A stretch of 64,000 nucleotides of DNA from Prunella strophiata (taxonomy: Eukaryota > Chordata > Aves > Passeriformes > Prunellidae), in NCBI GenBank assembly GCA_036583965.1, contig JAZBQD010000030.1, forward strand, positions 58,281,551 to 58,345,550, read 5' to 3'. Position 1 is the stretch's first letter. Each line of letters starts with the position of its first letter. Of this stretch, positions 25,976 to 37,216 are shown in pieces. Position numbers and translations under genes: made by a program. The notes below the pieces were generated by a model that saw only the letters and a list, made by a program, of their open reading frames with translations, did no database searches and was not told where the DNA came from.

Positions 25976-26905
25976 CAATAGGAATCAGTACTGGGCCCTT
26001 AAACAACTTTATAGGTGGTCTGGATGGTGGGATTGAGAGCACCCTCACCAAGTTTGCTGATGACACCAATCTGTGTGGTGAGATAAACACCTCAGAAAGG
26101 AGAGATGTCTTACAGTGACACCTACACAGGTGGGAATAATGGCCTAGGAAGAACAGTGTGAAGTTAAACAAATATGAGTGAAAAGTCCTGCACCTGGGAC
26201 AGAATAACCAATGAGCCAGTATGGGATTGCATCCGTGTGGCTGAGGAGAAATCACGCTGAAAGGGACCCAGGGGTCCTGGTGAAAACAAGTTGAACACAA
26301 GTCAGTTGACTGCTGCAGCAACAAAAGCAAATCATATCCTGGAGAGCAAGGACAAGGGGCATTATTAGCAGAGGCACAGACACAGTCATTTCACTCCACT
26401 CAGCATGTGTGAGGCCCCACCTGGAGTATTGTGTCTAGTTCAGTTCAAGAGATGTGGAGACTAGAAAAAATCCAAAGGATGGCCACAAAAATTAGCAAAG
26501 AGTTGGGACACTGATCCTGTGAGGAAAGACAGAAGGAACTAGGTCTTTTCTCCCTGGAGAAAAAAGGCTTGAGAGAAAAATTATCACAATATTCCAGACA
26601 GAGGATCTCTCTTCACAGGGAGCCACATGGAGAAGACAAGGAGTAATGAGAAAACATTGCACTGGGAAAAGTTTGCATCTCAACATAAGAGAGAAATCTT
26701 TTACAATGAAAGCAGTCACTCAGGGGAGCAACCTTTCAGGGATGGGGTAGAGTCCCTACTCTGGAGTTTTCTAAGGTGCAAGTGAAGAGGGTGCTAGACA
26801 ATGTCATCCAGACTCCCTTCCTCATAAAAGATTAGACAAGATGGTCTCTTGAGGCCCTTTCTAACCTGTGCTGTTCCATAATTCTGTTCTACAATTCTAT
26901 AATTT
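25976..26905 (+). mobile_element. CR1 LINE, 5'-truncated within RT, to 3' end
   Basis: Begins at AGGAATCAGTACTGGGCCC, the SxLGPL motif of reverse transcriptase. It then shows the catalytic FADDTNLCGE near 26052-26080, a CWVQ-like HLGQNNQ region near 26190-26215, LGV-like 'GDPGVLVKTS' near 26262, LEYCV near 26422-26436, the LEKKG-like segment near 26555, and the 3' tail with ATTCTGTTCTACAATTCTATAATT at about 26880-26905. The reading frame is broken several times, including right after the first motif, so no functional enzyme is encoded. It lies in the same orientation as the 5550 copy but diverges enough to be an independent insertion. Confidence 0.93.
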
Positions 26906-29900
26906 CCATTCAGAATATTGTATTAGCTCATTTCAGCCTATAATGTGGGTAAAGGTCAATGTGATATCAGAAAATTAGTATTTTCATTGTTCTTTGCACA
27001 AGCTTCCATGAGCTTTTGCAACAGAGAACAGTGTCTAGGGGCTACTGAGAATCTGCTTTCTGCCAGGTCTCACTGACACAATGCCTTTGCTTTTTCATTA
27101 ACATTTTTAACATTTACATTTTTAATTTGAACTAGTCTTAGTTGCTGATGTCATCAAAGTACAAAAACCTGTAGAACTCTACCCTACTTAGGGCAGAAAT
27201 CTGTTCTTACCAAGATAGCTGTATCAGAAGTACTTATCTCTATCCTACTAGGTTTAAAACTTCCCTTGGTTTTAAATGGAACTAAATATTTGTAGATGTA
27301 GATGTAGATATGATATGTAGATATGATATGATGTAGATGTAGATATGGAGCTCAGCCCCACAGAGGTTCCTCACTACCTCCACCATGGGATGAGGAGGGA
27401 ATCAAAAGGGCAGAAGTAGAGAAAATTTGCGAATTCAGATAAAGACAGTTTAATAGGTAAAGTTGTGCATGCAAGCAAAGCAAAACAAGGAATTCATTCA
27501 CTGCTTCTCTTTGTCAGGCAGATGTTTATCCATTTCCAGAGAAGGAGGGTTTCAGGATGCATAATGCTTACTTGGAAAGACCAATGTCATAACATCAAAC
27601 TTCTTGTGCATACCCAGCCTCCTCACTGGCAGGGCAGAGTGAAAAACAGAAAGAACCTTGGCAGTGTCTAAGCACTGCTCAGCAGTATCTAAAACATCAG
27701 TGAGTTATAAACACTATTTTCATCAGAAATCAAAAACATAGGACCATGCAAGCTAGCATGAAGAAAATTAACTGTATCCCAGATGAAACCACCATAAAAG
27801 TAAACAGCTGTAATACTTGTGATATAAAAAGCCATGAGTTCCTAATCCAAACTAAATTCTGGTTGCTAAAAGTAAAATTGAACAGTCTTAAAGCTGTTCT
27901 AATTTACAAACCAGACACAGTCAAGTAAGAGCATAGAATTAATTGTTTATTCTACTGAGCAGGTACTAAACAAACACTAGTTCCACTGAACAGAAATACC
28001 TAGAGTGCTGTGCTTTTTTGTCCACAAAACAGGTTTAACCCATCAGATTGTACAAGCCTAAATTAATAAGTAAATTTGTAATGTCCAACATGTAAATAAA
28101 TCCTACATTGAAACTTGTGAAAATAAACAGGATTCAGGAAGCCAAGGAATTTGTTGCCTTTTTTTTTTCTGATTGAAAAACAAATCCAGAGTCACCTGCC
28201 TGGCTGTAAGATAAATCTCATTTGATTTGTTTGGACTTGCATGACAAAGCTTGCCTGGGTGGTTGTAGGATATCTGTGTATAGGTATATTATTCTCTAAT
28301 ATTTGATTTATTACCCTTTCAAGTGTATTTGACTTTGAAGATGCTATCATGGAAAGCATAAAGTGCATGTTATTCAGCAATAGAAAAATTGTACAGCATT
28401 CATGTTTTGACCAAGGTTGAAGAGCTAAAAACTGCTTAAAAGGTAGGTAGCTGCATTCATTCCTGGTGTGATTTCCTTGATTCTTTTCTTTCACTGGCTT
28501 TGCACATTGGACAGTTTTGGACTAGAAGTTTCAGATATATTTAAAACCTATAATTTTTTAAGACACTTCAAATTTTAGAAAGTAGCTGGCACTTCAGCAG
28601 CAGACTTGGCAAAGAAAAATGAATGCTGAAAGATCAGAGATTCCTTTCAAAAAGTAGCCACCTGGGGTCAAGACTGTGGAACATTGGCAAGAAGTCTGCA
28701 GATGCACTTCTTGTTCTGTGCCTTTTATGCAGATATAAAGGACTACTCTTTCTAGAATTGTCACAGGTAGATTGCAAAACTAATAAATTGATATTTTCCT
28801 GTAAGCTTCAAACTTTCATATTTAGGAAATACAGCCTAGGATGTTGTCATAAAAATATTTTATTAGCATGACACATTATTATCTGACAGTGAAGTTATAA
28901 AAGAATTACAGTCCTCTGGATATTCTTTGTTAATATAACCATATGTACATCGTCACATCCTCTTCCCCTCCCCATGAAAACCATTGTGGAAAAGATCTTA
29001 GGGAATTAGGGGTGTTTGCTGTTAGTAGCATTTGTTACTTACCTCTATAAAACTCTACATTAATTTATCTCAAGTATATGAGCTTTAAGTATAGGAGATT
29101 TTAAATATTACATAATTTTTAAAAGGTTTTTTTTTTTTTTTTTCAGGAGGATAATTTCTAAACTATTGTCAAAAGCAAAATCCACTGAATACTACCAGAA
29201 AAGTAGGAATGCCAATATCCCAGCGGCATTAAGTCTTAAAGGAAAATACAGAACTTTAGTATTGTCTTCGCCAGTCTAGAATGAAATTATGTTGAGTCAG
29301 TAAGATGATGTAGTCTACTTTAAAAAAAAAAAAAAAAAAAAGTAAAATTAACACAGTGTTTGGGGGAGATTATTTAAAGTGCCATAAATAATGTCAGCTT
29401 CTTGAAACTATTGAAACTCTGGAATACCATAGATAGCCCTAAGGAATACAGTATAAAAAACATGAGGAAAAACATTGCAGTGTTCACCCAAAAACTGTGG
29501 GAGCATTCATCTGGGATTATGAGCTGCATGGCTCAGCTGTAGTGTGTTCCTATGATTCCTTGGTCTATAACACATGTATTATAGATACATGTATAGATAC
29601 CGTGGAGAGAGGACCCAGCTGTAGCTCTTAAGAGTTGAGGGCCCCTATGAGAGACAGAAGAAGGAAGCACAGGCCTTGAGCAAAGTGCCTACAGGCACTA
29701 TTTGCCTTTGAAAGCAATTTCTGTAACATTCATTGGAATTACTGCTGTGGAGTTTCAGGTCAATATATTGTTGCAAGATGCTGTAGTAAGGCAAAACTCT
29801 TCTACACAAGTCTATCTACCACCTTTCTGCACATTTGCTACTGCAGAATGACTAATGTAAAGCAAAGACAAAAAAATGAATTGAGACAAAAGTGAAAACA

Positions 29901-30283
29901 AATTTATGGTTAACATTCAAGAGTGAACAATTGTGCAATGGACATAAAATACTGTCTTCACTCACAATTGCAATAAAGTTTGACTTTCAGGCTACAGCAC
30001 AATTAATTGGGGGCTTACATTAACAACTATTGTCATTTGTAATGTTTCCATAACTAAGAGAATCCTGTTTGTCATTCTCCATGCCCTTGGCAAACATTTA
30101 AACAAACACACTGATTCATTTTCATGACAGTTGCAGCAAAACTAAAAAGAAAGTCACTATTCTTCTTGCTAACCCCTCCAAAACCTAACCAAATAACTTG
30201 TATTTTAGCTACTTAAGGTTTTGGGGTTAAATTTCTCCCATCCTTAAAAAGTTTATTGACTTAAATGTTACAACTGTTCATTA
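26906..30283. other. AT-rich DNA without recognised genes
   Basis: Features seen are a compound microsatellite at 27291-27347, a T run near 29130-29144, and an A run near 29322-29341. Frames at 28192-28494 (-) and 28623-28871 (+) do not resemble known families. Confidence 0.55.
27291..27347. repeat. Compound GATGTA / GATAT microsatellite
   Basis: Interleaved short units TGTAGA, TGTAGATAT and GATATGAT form a scrambled tandem tract of about 57 bp. The irregular alternation suggests repeated slippage followed by unit shuffling. Confidence 0.85.
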
Positions 30284-30496
30284 TTATATGATGTATGCCC
30301 CACTCCACATACAATATGAAGCATAACGCAAATTTCTAACCTTTCTAGCTGGGCAAAGGTTCATTGTCCTGAAAATGTTTATACAGATGTATCTAACAAT
30401 GATGATGAGGAGGATGACAGTGATAAAGGTGTCATAATAGAAATACTTCCCATTTTTTCTGGTGAAAATCCTAAAAGGTCGCTGCATTGAAACCAT
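30284..30496 (-). CDS. Candidate single-pass membrane microprotein or exon, unrecognised
   Basis: A 70-codon minus-strand frame starts MVSMQRPFRIFTRKNG and has a hydrophobic stretch at about residues 23-40 (TFITVILLIIIVRYICI) with basic residues before it. The frame stays open upstream of the ATG through a Cys-containing segment (CTQENCRCNL) until a TAA near 30545, so it could also be part of an exon. I do not recognise the protein. The hydrophobic stretch could arise by chance from ATC/ATT-rich sequence (ATCATCATT repeats). No Kozak or splice evidence is decisive. Confidence 0.2.
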   Translation of the reverse strand: MVSMQRPFRIFTRKNGKYFYYDTFITVILLIIIVRYICINIFRTMNLCPARKVRNLRYASYCMWSGAYII

Positions 30497-30795
30497 CAGG
30501 TTGCACCTGCAGTTTTCCTGAGTGCAGCTATAGTAGGATTGTTATGGAAACATGTGGGGTTTGAGGGCTTTATTTTTTCCTTCTTTTCAAAGCTACTAGA
30601 TGTGCAAGCATTTATTTGTAGTGAATGAGTTAAAGAAGGGTTGTTTCTTTACAAACACTATATATTGTATATTCTATATACAAACCCAAATTAAAATTAC
30701 AGACAAAATAGCATGCTTACAACTATATGGATATGAGCAAAAATAGAAAAAACCCATTTTATAACTGTTGTGAAGATTGTGAAGATTTCACAGCA

Positions 30796-30796
<1 letters not shown>

Positions 30797-30849
<53 letters not shown>
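30797..30849. repeat. (A)53 homopolymer
   Basis: Fifty-three consecutive A on the plus strand, preceded by a short direct repeat (TGTGAAGAT twice, 30768-30788). No retroposed body was recognised upstream. The 65-codon frame through it (30727-30924) is a poly-Lys artefact. Confidence 0.95.
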
Positions 30850-30852
<3 letters not shown>

Positions 30853-33800
30853 ATCATTTTAGTCCCAGAATCCAGACCAGTACAGAAAAATATTTGGAAC
30901 ATTTGGACAGTAATAAATAAATAAATATCTAACTATAAATGAGACACCGTTAAAATTTGATTACACTAGTTGTAACAGTAATGCTGTCCCTTTGACTTGT
31001 ACAACACTGTGATATCACTATTATAATGACAAATGGAAAACATGAAAGGAAATAAAACAGAGTTCACATCTGGTTCACTAAGAGATGCTGCATCTTTCTA
31101 AAGACATCGGGCTGAAATCAACAGTCTCTTGGGAATTCCACATACTTTGACTTGATATGAAAATTTTAGACTGCTTTGGTATTTCATGCATTAATGAGTG
31201 GCCCTTAGCCATGCTAGTTAGGAAGCTTGCAATGAGATTGCTAAAATATTATACTTATACCTGAATTTCATCTAACATAAGCAGATCTCAAATGCTCTGT
31301 TTTAAAATTCTTTTCCATCGTTTCCAGGACATATGGGCAAGGCTGGGTTTATTTATGTATTTTCTTTTGATACACAAGGACAGTGTGGAACACCTGTAAA
31401 AATTTTCCCTCTGGGATTTAAACAACTAGAATGAAAATATGGCATATCTGTTCATATATAAGGAAACTGTTCTATTCAATTTCGTATATAGCTGTCAGCA
31501 TTATCATGGTCAAAGAATTAGAAAGAATTGCAATAAAACGAAAATAGGAATAAATCTCAGTAGAAAACATAACCAAAATTTTCCAAACATAAGTTTTTGA
31601 AATTTGAAGTCTATTTGTATTTACCTCACCTGTAAAGTGAAGCCTGCCATTCATCTGCCTACCCTTTTCAATTAATCTTCTTTTTATTGGTTATCTTTAA
31701 GCCTAGTGAATTCACTATGCCTTTTAAACTTCTTTCATAAGCATTTACAATTGACTAGATTTGCCTTATAATCTGTTTCAGACTTCATCAAAGTCTAAGT
31801 AGTTCTGCCTTTTTTTCCTCATGTTATATAAAGATGAACCAGCAAATAAAAGACTATGTGATGGTATTTTTTTTTTTTTTTGATTTTGTGCATGAGTCAC
31901 TTTACTTGTACAGATGACAAATGGTATCTTTAATTTGACTTGCATATCATTTAGACACTAGTTAAAGCAACACATTTTTTATTAAGGGTAGCATGAGGTC
32001 TTCTAAATGTTCCAAAATAAACCATTCCCTTTATTTAGGCTAAAATGCTGTCAAATCTTGCCAAATAGACAAAAAAATGAACTGCTTTATTTTAATACCT
32101 ATTCTTATATACATATGTGTGTGTGTGTGTGTGCATTTTATTTATATTTATATAAACATAATTATCTCCTACTTCAGGCAAATGAAAATAAAATCAATTA
32201 TACTTCTTTACATAATCATAATGCAACAAGAGAAAAAATCCTACAAACTTCAATGTGAAAATGTATTTCATTTTGATGAATTCTTCTCTCATTACTCCTT
32301 TCCCCTCTCTACCATCATATGAGTTAAAATTACTATAATTGAATATTTTTTTGTTGCACAAGCAATATGTTTTTTTCACTTCCTTTTTAGTTAATTTATT
32401 TTTCCTGGATGTATACATAGAATTTAGGGGTAAAGGATTTACCATAATTTCTGTTTAACATGCTGCATATCACAAAATGACAATTTTGCCTAACATGTAT
32501 GTCCCCATAATTTTTATTTGGAAAAAGCTTATGTTTCAAATGGGTGTGTAGCTTCAGTATGATGACACAGCAAAGATACTTGTTCATTCTTTTGATAACA
32601 TAGTACAATGTTTTTGTTAATATAAAAGAATATAAACACTGTAAACAAACCTCCTCTCTATTTTCAATTTGATAAACTACACAGATTAAACTGTTTTCAA
32701 AGTAATTTTTTGCTATTGTTCTTCAGGAACTATTTTTCAGGCCATTTAAGTCTTTGAATTTTTTTCAAGAACCTCAGCAAAAACTTTACTTGTTATCTTT
32801 AATATTCCATATGCCAAACAACTCTAAAGGAGACACATTGTTATCTTACTCCTGCTCAGAGAAGTAGCACTTCTACAATCTATAAACCTAAAGAACATAT
32901 TGGTCTTTCTGCCTTTGAGACCTCATCTGAGTTGTCTTTGCATTAAATACCTTAGTCACTTTCAGAGCAACAACTTTTCCTGTTTAGTGGGAATGCATTC
33001 CTGTTCCCTAGAGAAACACATTTACCTTGTTCAGATCGTTAGCAAAAATGAATAGTTCTTAGACATATATACACACTTACTGAGACCAGCTGAACAAATT
33101 CTTGCCATAAATCTCTATAGCTGCCTTATGCTCAACATGATTTACCACTTCCCCCATAACTGTAATTTACACAATTTAATTATTATATGTTTTACTAATT
33201 ATATATTTATTTCAAATTAAAAGAGAAAAAAATTCTGAAATGAAACAGGAGTTTCAAAGCCTTCTGAGTGCTACTTATAGCATTCCCCTTTAATGATGAT
33301 TTTCCACTGATAACCAATTTTGGCTTAGTTATTATTCTGTTGAGTTTCAGATTTGCATGGTGCCTGGTGACCTCTTCTAGCTCTAAAATCTGTGGCTCAC
33401 TGAAAGTTGCAGTTGACTTCTTTTTATGAAGGGCTTTGGGAGCAAAAATCACTCTGTTCAACACATCCCCAGTACATATCATTTTGAATAAAGAAAAATT
33501 GTAGTCAAGTTACACACCCCACTACCTTCAACTGGACATGTCAGAAAACTTTATTCCCCTGCACAAAAGTGGTCTGATCTGCTCCTGGTGTGTTTCACTT
33601 TCTCCCACACTTATCTAAAATGCAAGCCTATATCAATTGCTCTGGTGTGCTGAAAAAGATGCCTGATCTTAACCAAGGTCATTGAGTTATATTAAAGAGT
33701 ACTGGAACAGATATAAGACCCTGGGGGGAGGATGAATTAAATTATCAGATCATCCTTACTGACCTCAAACTCTGGGACATTTTTCATGAACCTGGTTTTG

Positions 33801-33960
33801 ACTAGCATGTGGGGGAAAGAGAAGGCAATACATCTCTCTGGCTAAAAAAGGAAGGATGACAACGCCTCTTTTGTTTTTTATTTGTAGCCATCTAAATTTT
33901 CAATTTGTCTCCTCATTTTGGTGTATGCTCCTGTCTGCACTCCTCCTGCTTGTGTTTTGG
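30850..33960. other. AT-rich DNA without recognised genes
   Basis: Includes a (TG)9 dinucleotide tract at 32116-32133 and T runs near 31868-31881. Overlapping frames around 32007-32608 on both strands are AT-driven. The minus-strand frame 33207-33482 has no recognisable domain. Confidence 0.55.
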
Positions 33961-33963
33961 CAG

Positions 33964-33998
33964 CCAATTTGGGGCTGCATTTCTTAAGAGTATATAAA
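33964..33998 (+). promoter_or_regulatory. CCAAT and TATA-like pair upstream of exon candidate
   Basis: CCAAT at 33964-33968 and TATATAAA at 33991-33998 lie about 60 and 30 bp upstream of the exon-like segment at 34029. That spacing fits a TATA promoter with a start site near 34022-34028. In AT-rich DNA a TATATAAA by itself is weak evidence. Confidence 0.25.
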
Positions 33999-34028
33999 AC
34001 TAACATTGTTGTGTGGCTGTTTTGACAG

Positions 34029-34131
34029 GCAAAGCACTCATGCAAAGCAAGATGAATGGGATGTCAGTTTTCCCTATCATGGGATCTCCATTTACTGACC
34101 CAGATGAGAACTGTGAGAACCTGTCACAGAG
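34029..34131 (+). CDS. Candidate (alternative first?) coding exon, unrecognised
   Basis: A pyrimidine-containing stretch ending TTTTGACAG/G (acceptor at 34028) and a donor AG/GTGAGA (GT at 34132) bracket 103 bp. In between, a frame from ATG 34040 (second ATG 34052) runs 30 codons plus 2 bases to the donor. Its residues look protein-like: MNGMSVFPIMGSPF, then TDPDENCENLSQ. In the unspliced sequence a TGA follows one codon later, so coding potential ends at the donor. The segment could be an internal exon or a first exon driven by the boxes at 33964-33998. I cannot name the gene. Nearby introns would have to leave the window or join unseen exons. A chance frame of 30 codons is quite possible. 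Confidence 0.25.
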
Positions 34132-36305
34132 GTGAGACAAACCAGATATGGCTTCAAATGGGGCTCTAAATCTCATGTAGTTTTGAAGCTGCTTCTAGAG
34201 TGCTGAATTTGTCATAAAAGACTTGTCAGTTCAGAGTTCATTAAGGTAAAAGATGAGAGTGTTTTATCTGGACAGTCTTGAGCCCTAGTATGGTAGGAGC
34301 AGGGGCTAGTTACAGCCCTTGAAAGTAAAAAATGTGCTTTTGCAGTGTTTTCTTCCAGCTTTCCTTTGGATTGAATCTCTGTGGAATAGCTGCTTCTGGC
34401 ATGTAAGTATTTCTTTTCCTTGTTTGTCTTTTTAGGCTTCTTTGTTAAACTTGGAGGTGTGTTTGTGATGTCAATTCAAAGTCCCTTGAGATTTGGCTGG
34501 GACTTGAGGTGAGGTGTTAAACTTCACAAGACTGAATTGGAACACTTAAGGTGAGAGACAGGGTTTTAATCACTTGCACTGTGGCTGCCACAGTAGAAAC
34601 TTTGTGACCTCAGCTGAGTTTTCTTTTACTCAAAGTCCAAAATCAATAGAAGTATTCAAGTCTGGAGAAATGACTTGTGTTTAACTTTGCCCCCAAAGTT
34701 GGAAGGCATCAAAAAGTGTATTTCTCAAATGTGCAGTTTGAAAACTGTGACTCTGAAATGCTGAATTTCATTATTTTCAATTCCATGTTTTGTAAATAAT
34801 TCAGAACTGCAGCACCATCCTTGACAGAACACTTAATCCTTCTGATACTCAGTCATATTTTCCTCACATCAAAAAGGTTTGCTCTTGTGCTAAGGTTCAT
34901 CTGTACTGATGCACCTTGACATGTTTGACAGATTTTAAATAAGAGTAACAACAAAAATTCTAATAATATTTAGAGGGATCACCGATAGCCTTCCAAAGAT
35001 TTTATTTTATCACATTTACTGTAAGGCTCAAGATAGTTATAAAAATGATATATAAAAATAAATAGAAAATATATAAAATATAAAATTGTATACATGTTGT
35101 ATGCAAAGTAGTTCAAATTTGTTAGGCAGATTCTGGGGGATTTTATGTGGTGTCCTAGTTAGCACTGTCATTGAGTTCTTCACAGCATCTTATAAAAATC
35201 ATATTGATAACAACGTGATGCTGAGAACTGTCTGGCTATGTTAAAACATCAATTAATCATGTATACAATCTAATATTTTTTTTCCCTATGACAATTTTTT
35301 TTGGTGCAGCCTAGTAAATTATTCAATATGGTGTTCAAATAAACCCCTTGAACTGTGCTGCACACAGTTCTGCTGCAGTGACCCCAGGTGTACATGACAG
35401 TGACACTTGTAGCCTTTCACTCAGCATCTGTGTACATGAGTATAAATAGTTTTGAGGCAGAAGGAAATAACTAATACAAAAAAATAACACCACATACCCC
35501 CGTGAAGTCCTGACAAGGATCCTAGTCCTGCAATTGTATCTCACCCTATGATTTAAAAGAGTTTACAAATAGTAGTATGGTTGTCTGATCCTTCAGGTCT
35601 GTTTTGTCTTTCTCTTAACCAGCCAAGTGTGTTGTAAATATACATATGTAAAGAAAAAAATGAAAACAAACAAACAAACAAACAAAACAAAACAAAACAA
35701 AACAAAACAAAACAAAAAAAACAAAAAAAACACAAAAAAACCCCACCTTCCTTCTTTGGCCTAAGAATTAAAAAGATATGCACCACTCATCATGTAGCAA
35801 ATCTATGGAAGCCACTGCTTAAGAATCTGAGTCAGTGGAAGAAAAGGAATAAGGAGGTACAGATACAATATTGTGCAGATCTGCTGTCAGAAAATAATTG
35901 ACCACAGAAAATTAATCTATGTCCAGCAATACTTCAAGCAGCTGTCACCAAGGAACACTGAATACAACAGCTGATGATTAGAATTTGATCCAGTATAACA
36001 AGATTAAAGGGCAAGTGAAAAGTACTCCAGTTATGTATGAACCATCAGCTGCACAAATATAAGATGGGAAACAACTGGCCAAATGGGGATGATCTGGGAA
36101 TTATAGCAGATTGCTCTCTGAGCATGAGTCAACTGTGTCATGTTGTTACAAAGAAAGCAAATATCAGACTGCCGTGTTCAAGCAGAGCCTCCTCTGCAGA
36201 ACACAGCCAGTAATCCTCATGCTTATTCACCACTGCTCGAGCCTTAGCTGACATGCAGTGGCCAGCAATGTGCCCAGCAAGTTGGAGATAGCACAACTGG
36301 AGAGG
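34132..36305. other. AT-rich DNA with AAAC-type microsatellite
   Basis: Apart from the tract at 35663-35740, nothing recognised. The segment 36180-36305 just before the pentamer array is more GC-rich but not assignable. Confidence 0.55.
35663..35740. repeat. (AAAC)n / (AAAAC)n tract
   Basis: Starts as AAAC units, shifts to AAAAC units, and ends in longer A runs separated by single C. The graded unit length shows stepwise slippage. The minus-strand frame 35553-35786 with FCFVLFCF residues is a product of this tract. Confidence 0.95.
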
Positions 36306-36488
36306 TACATTACATTACATTACATTACATTACATTACATTACATTACATTACATTACATTACATTACATTACATTACATTACATTACATTACATTACAT
36401 TACATTACATTACATTACATTACATTACATTACATTACATTACATTACATTACATTACATTACATTACATTACATTACATTACATTAC
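36306..36488. repeat. (ATTAC)n array 1, 183 bp
   Basis: About 36.6 perfect copies of the pentamer TACAT (equivalent to ATTAC). The left flank is GGAGAGG, the right flank GGGTGGTCATT. No variant unit is seen. It is the same motif and orientation as array 2 at 37217. The 93-codon frame through it (36258-36539) encodes repeated YITLH and is an artefact. Confidence 0.98.
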
Positions 36489-37216
36489 GGGTGGTCATTT
36501 AGGAAAGACATACTGGTAGTTAGTCTTGCTTTGGACTGAGGGACAGATTGGGTGATCTCTCAGAGCTTCTTTTATCAACGTTTATGACTCCCTTAATGTC
36601 ACCTTTCCTATACAAGTAAAAAAAATGGGTATGTAAAGTTTCATTAGATTTGTAGCTAGACAAAAAAATGTGATTCTTTCTTCTCAAGAGATTTAGCAAG
36701 ACTGTTGAATCTAAAAGCTTTCATTTCATCCTGAATAAAAGCTTTGTTCTTCCTTTCATCTGAAAAAAAATGTATGCTTTCCAAAATAAGGTCCATCATG
36801 AGTAAAATTACTTTTTCTCAAGTTGATTTAGTTAATTTTAATTTTTGTTTGTATATTTGTTTTTGTTTATTGTAAATTATTTTATCTCTGAAGAACAGAA
36901 ATCTACTCACAAGACTTTGCTATGCCTCTTAGTGAACACCAAAAAAGTTCACTTTCACAAAATTTTCAGATATTTCCTTTGATTACTCATGAAAAAAACT
37001 ATGTAAGTACAATCTTATAAGAAGGATTAGCAGAACTGATGGAAGTGTTTATCTACTTCATGCAATTTAGCAATCAAAAGAAGAAGGACAAAGATCAAGG
37101 TGGGCTTTCTGACCAACTCTCACTTATAATTTGTCAGGCAGAGTTTGTGTCTGTAGCTGCTGTAACTGTAAAGTAAAAGCTTTTGTGTTGGGTTATTTTT
37201 TTATTTGATTTCAGAA
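36489..37216. other. Unique spacer between the two pentamer arrays
   Basis: 728 bp of AT-rich DNA. The stretch at about 36535-36590 (GGACAGATTGGGTGATCTC...) faintly resembles a CR1 3' tail but lacks the diagnostic ATTCTRTGATT ending. No gene was recognised. Confidence 0.5.

Noticed and set aside
36258..36539. 93-codon frame across the first pentamer array
   Set aside because: Same stop-free pentamer effect as in the second array.
36535..36590. Possible CR1 3' tail after pentamer array 1
   Set aside because: Only a loose resemblance (GGACAGATTGGGTGATCTC); the diagnostic terminal ATTCTRTGATT repeat is absent.
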